Positions 6,098 through 7,500 of a stretch of DNA of 7,500 nucleotides are shown here, in pieces. Origin of the DNA: Rickettsiales bacterium UBA2645 (GTDB taxonomy: Bacteria; Pseudomonadota; Alphaproteobacteria; Rickettsiales; UBA1997); the NCBI GenBank assembly GCA_002359655.1, contig DENL01000015.1:1-7500 (forward strand), written 5' to 3'. The notes under the pieces are model-generated. The model did no database searches, was not told the origin of the DNA, and saw nothing but the letters and a program-made list of their open reading frames with translations. Position 1 is the stretch's first letter. Each line of letters opens with the position of its first letter. The translations under genes and the position numbers were made by a program.

Positions 6098-7500
6098 ATC
6101 AGATATTTTTGGGACTAAGCTGTTTAAATTTTCAACAACCGCACCGCTTTCAATCAAGTTTTTTCTAATTTCTTTTCCAGCAATTAGTTCTCTGATTTCT
6201 TCACCAGTCAGAGTTTCATGCTCCAGTAAAGCTTGCGCTAATTTTTCTAGATCAGATTTTTTTTCGTTTAAAATTTCTTTAGCACTCTGTAAAGCTTCAG
6301 CAACAATGCGCCTGACTTCATCATCAATAATTTTACCAGTTTCTTCTGAGAAAGTTTTTTGTGCAGCATAAAATCTTGAACCTTCATCTTCAGCATAATC
6401 AATGGTTCCAACTTTATCAGACAGACCCCAACGCGTAACCATATTTCTGGCCATTGCTGTTGCTTGCGAAATATCTGAAGAAGCTCCTGTAGTAACTTGA
6501 TCGTAACCAAAAATTAATTCTTCAGCTGCGCGTCCACCCATAGCAACGATTAGATCGTCATGCAATTTGGCACGAGTGACTGAAAATCGATCAGTCTCTG
6601 GCAAACGCATTACCAGACCAAGAGCACGACCTCTTGGAATTATTGTCGCCTTGTGAATAGGATCAGAATTTTTGCAGTTAAGCGCAGTAATAGCGTGTCC
6701 AGCTTCATGATAAGCCGTGAGCTCTTTTTCTGATCTTTGCATGATCATGGATTTTCTCTCACTGCCCATCATAATTTTATCTTTAGCTTCTTCTAGATTT
6801 TGCATTGTTACCATTCTTTGATTTTTGCGAGCTGCAAGCAATGCACCTTCGTTAATCAAGTTAGCTAAATCAGCACCAGCAAAACCTGGTGTGCCACGTG
6901 CAATAACTTTTGTATCAATATCTGCGGCACCAGCGATTTTTTTTAAATGCACATTTAAAATTTGTTCACGACCAAGAATATCAGGATTTGGTACCGTAAT
7001 TTGACGATCAAAACGACCAGGACGTAAAAGAGCACGATCTAAAACATCAGGACGGTTTGTCGCGGCAATAATAACAACACCTTCATTTTCGGTGAAGCCA
7101 TCCATTTCGACCAACATTTGGTTTAAGGTTTGTTCACGCTCGTCATTTCCACCACCAACTCCAGAACCGCGATGACGACCAACAGCATCAATCTCGTCGA
7201 TAAAAATAATGCAAGGTGCCGATTTTTTAGCTTGCTCAAACATATCACGTACACGACTTGCACCAACACCGACAAACATTTCAACAAAGTCAGAACCAGA
7301 AATTGAAAAAAATGGTACGCTAGCTTCACCAGCAATTGCACGAGCCAACAAGGTTTTACCAGTTCCGGGAGATCCAATCAACAAGCAACCACGCGGAATT
7401 TTTGCGCCAACATCAGTGTATTTTTTGGCATCTTTTAAAAAGTCGACAATTTCTGTAAGCTCTTGTTTCGCTTCATCAATGCCAGCCACATCAGCAAAAA
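6095..7500 (-). CDS. ftsH: ATP-dependent zinc metalloprotease FtsH (3' part, start outside window)
   Basis: FtsH is a membrane-bound AAA+ protease that extracts and degrades misfolded membrane proteins and some regulators. The last 467 codons are present. The frame runs off the right edge, and the GTG at 7489 is the internal Val of the conserved FADVAG, not a start. Counting that Val as residue 1: Walker A GSPGTGKT (39-46), pore motif FVG (72-74), Walker B IIFIDE (94-99), second region of homology ATNRPDVLDRALLRPGRFDR (143-162) with arginine fingers Arg156 and Arg159, zinc-binding HEAGH (261-265), and third zinc ligand Asp339 in TTGASSDI. All catalytic residues are intact. The missing part would hold the two N-terminal membrane segments and the periplasmic domain (about 150-190 residues in homologues). 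The C-terminal tail after the protease domain is short, ending PKISD. Sequence style is alphaproteobacterial. A TpsB-like gene overlaps its stop. Confidence 0.98.
   Translation of the reverse strand, partial: FADVAGIDEAKQELTEIVDFLKDAKKYTDVGAKIPRGCLLIGSPGTGKTLLARAIAGEASVPFFSISGSDFVEMFVGVGASRVRDMFEQAKKSAPCIIFIDEIDAVGRHRGSGVGGGNDEREQTLNQMLVEMDGFTENEGVVIIAATNRPDVLDRALLRPGRFDRQITVPNPDILGREQILNVHLKKIAGAADIDTKVIARGTPGFAGADLANLINEGALLAARKNQRMVTMQNLEEAKDKIMMGSERKSMIMQRSEKELTAYHEAGHAITALNCKNSDPIHKATIIPRGRALGLVMRLPETDRFSVTRAKLHDDLIVAMGGRAAEELIFGYDQVTTGASSDISQATAMARNMVTRWGLSDKVGTIDYAEDEGSRFYAAQKTFSEETGKIIDDEVRRIVAEALQSAKEILNEKKSDLEKLAQALLEHETLTGEEIRELIAGKEIRKNLIESGAVVENLNSLVPKISD

Noticed and set aside
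6268..6510. Alternative-frame open frames inside ftsH (also 7123-7377)
   Set aside because: They overlap a fully conserved FtsH coding region and show no recognisable protein features.
7487..7489. GTG as the start codon of FtsH
   Set aside because: The frame continues upstream as F-A-D before this Val, giving the conserved FADVAG entry to the AAA+ domain. The gene is cut by the window edge.
1..7500. Mobile elements, CRISPR arrays, tRNA or rRNA genes
   Set aside because: No transposase, terminal repeats, regularly spaced repeats or cloverleaf-like segments were seen on either strand.

Overview
This AT-rich window (roughly one third G+C by eye) comes from a Gram-negative bacterium. It encodes two outer-membrane beta-barrel proteins with signal peptides and a lipid A-type phosphoethanolamine transferase. 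The FtsH stretch reading 'ATIIPRGRALGLVMRLPE' is of the alphaproteobacterial type. Together with the base composition, this suggests an AT-rich alphaproteobacterium, perhaps of Rickettsiales or Holosporales type. The placement is an inference and is tentative.

Layout: a perfect 32-bp palindrome (24-55) serves as a Rho-independent terminator on the minus strand. Reading into it are a stand-alone Hpt phosphotransfer protein (80-448) and, 51 bases upstream of that, a FadL-family outer-membrane transporter (500-1726). A 268-base divergent intergenic region follows. It leads on the plus strand to a small heat-shock (Hsp20/alpha-crystallin) protein with an N-terminal membrane anchor (1995-2645). 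Convergent to this, on the minus strand, is a three-gene run: ftsH (3' part, running off the right edge), a TpsB/FhaC-type two-partner secretion transporter whose ATG overlaps the ftsH stop as TAATG, and an EptA-like phosphoethanolamine transferase 41 bases further on.

The common theme is the cell envelope and its quality control. FtsH degrades membrane and regulatory proteins, TpsB and FadL are outer-membrane barrels, EptA modifies lipid A, and the anchored Hsp20 would hold unfolding proteins at a membrane. The ftsH-tpsB-eptA order looks like a co-transcribed unit. No TpsA exoprotein partner lies in the window.

The most interesting signal is non-coding. The only gene start here with a visible Shine-Dalgarno-like sequence is that of hsp20. 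That sequence lies inside an 8-bp hairpin ending at the base before the ATG, and a second hairpin precedes it. This is the layout expected of an RNA thermometer in front of a heat-shock gene. It is an inference from sequence alone.
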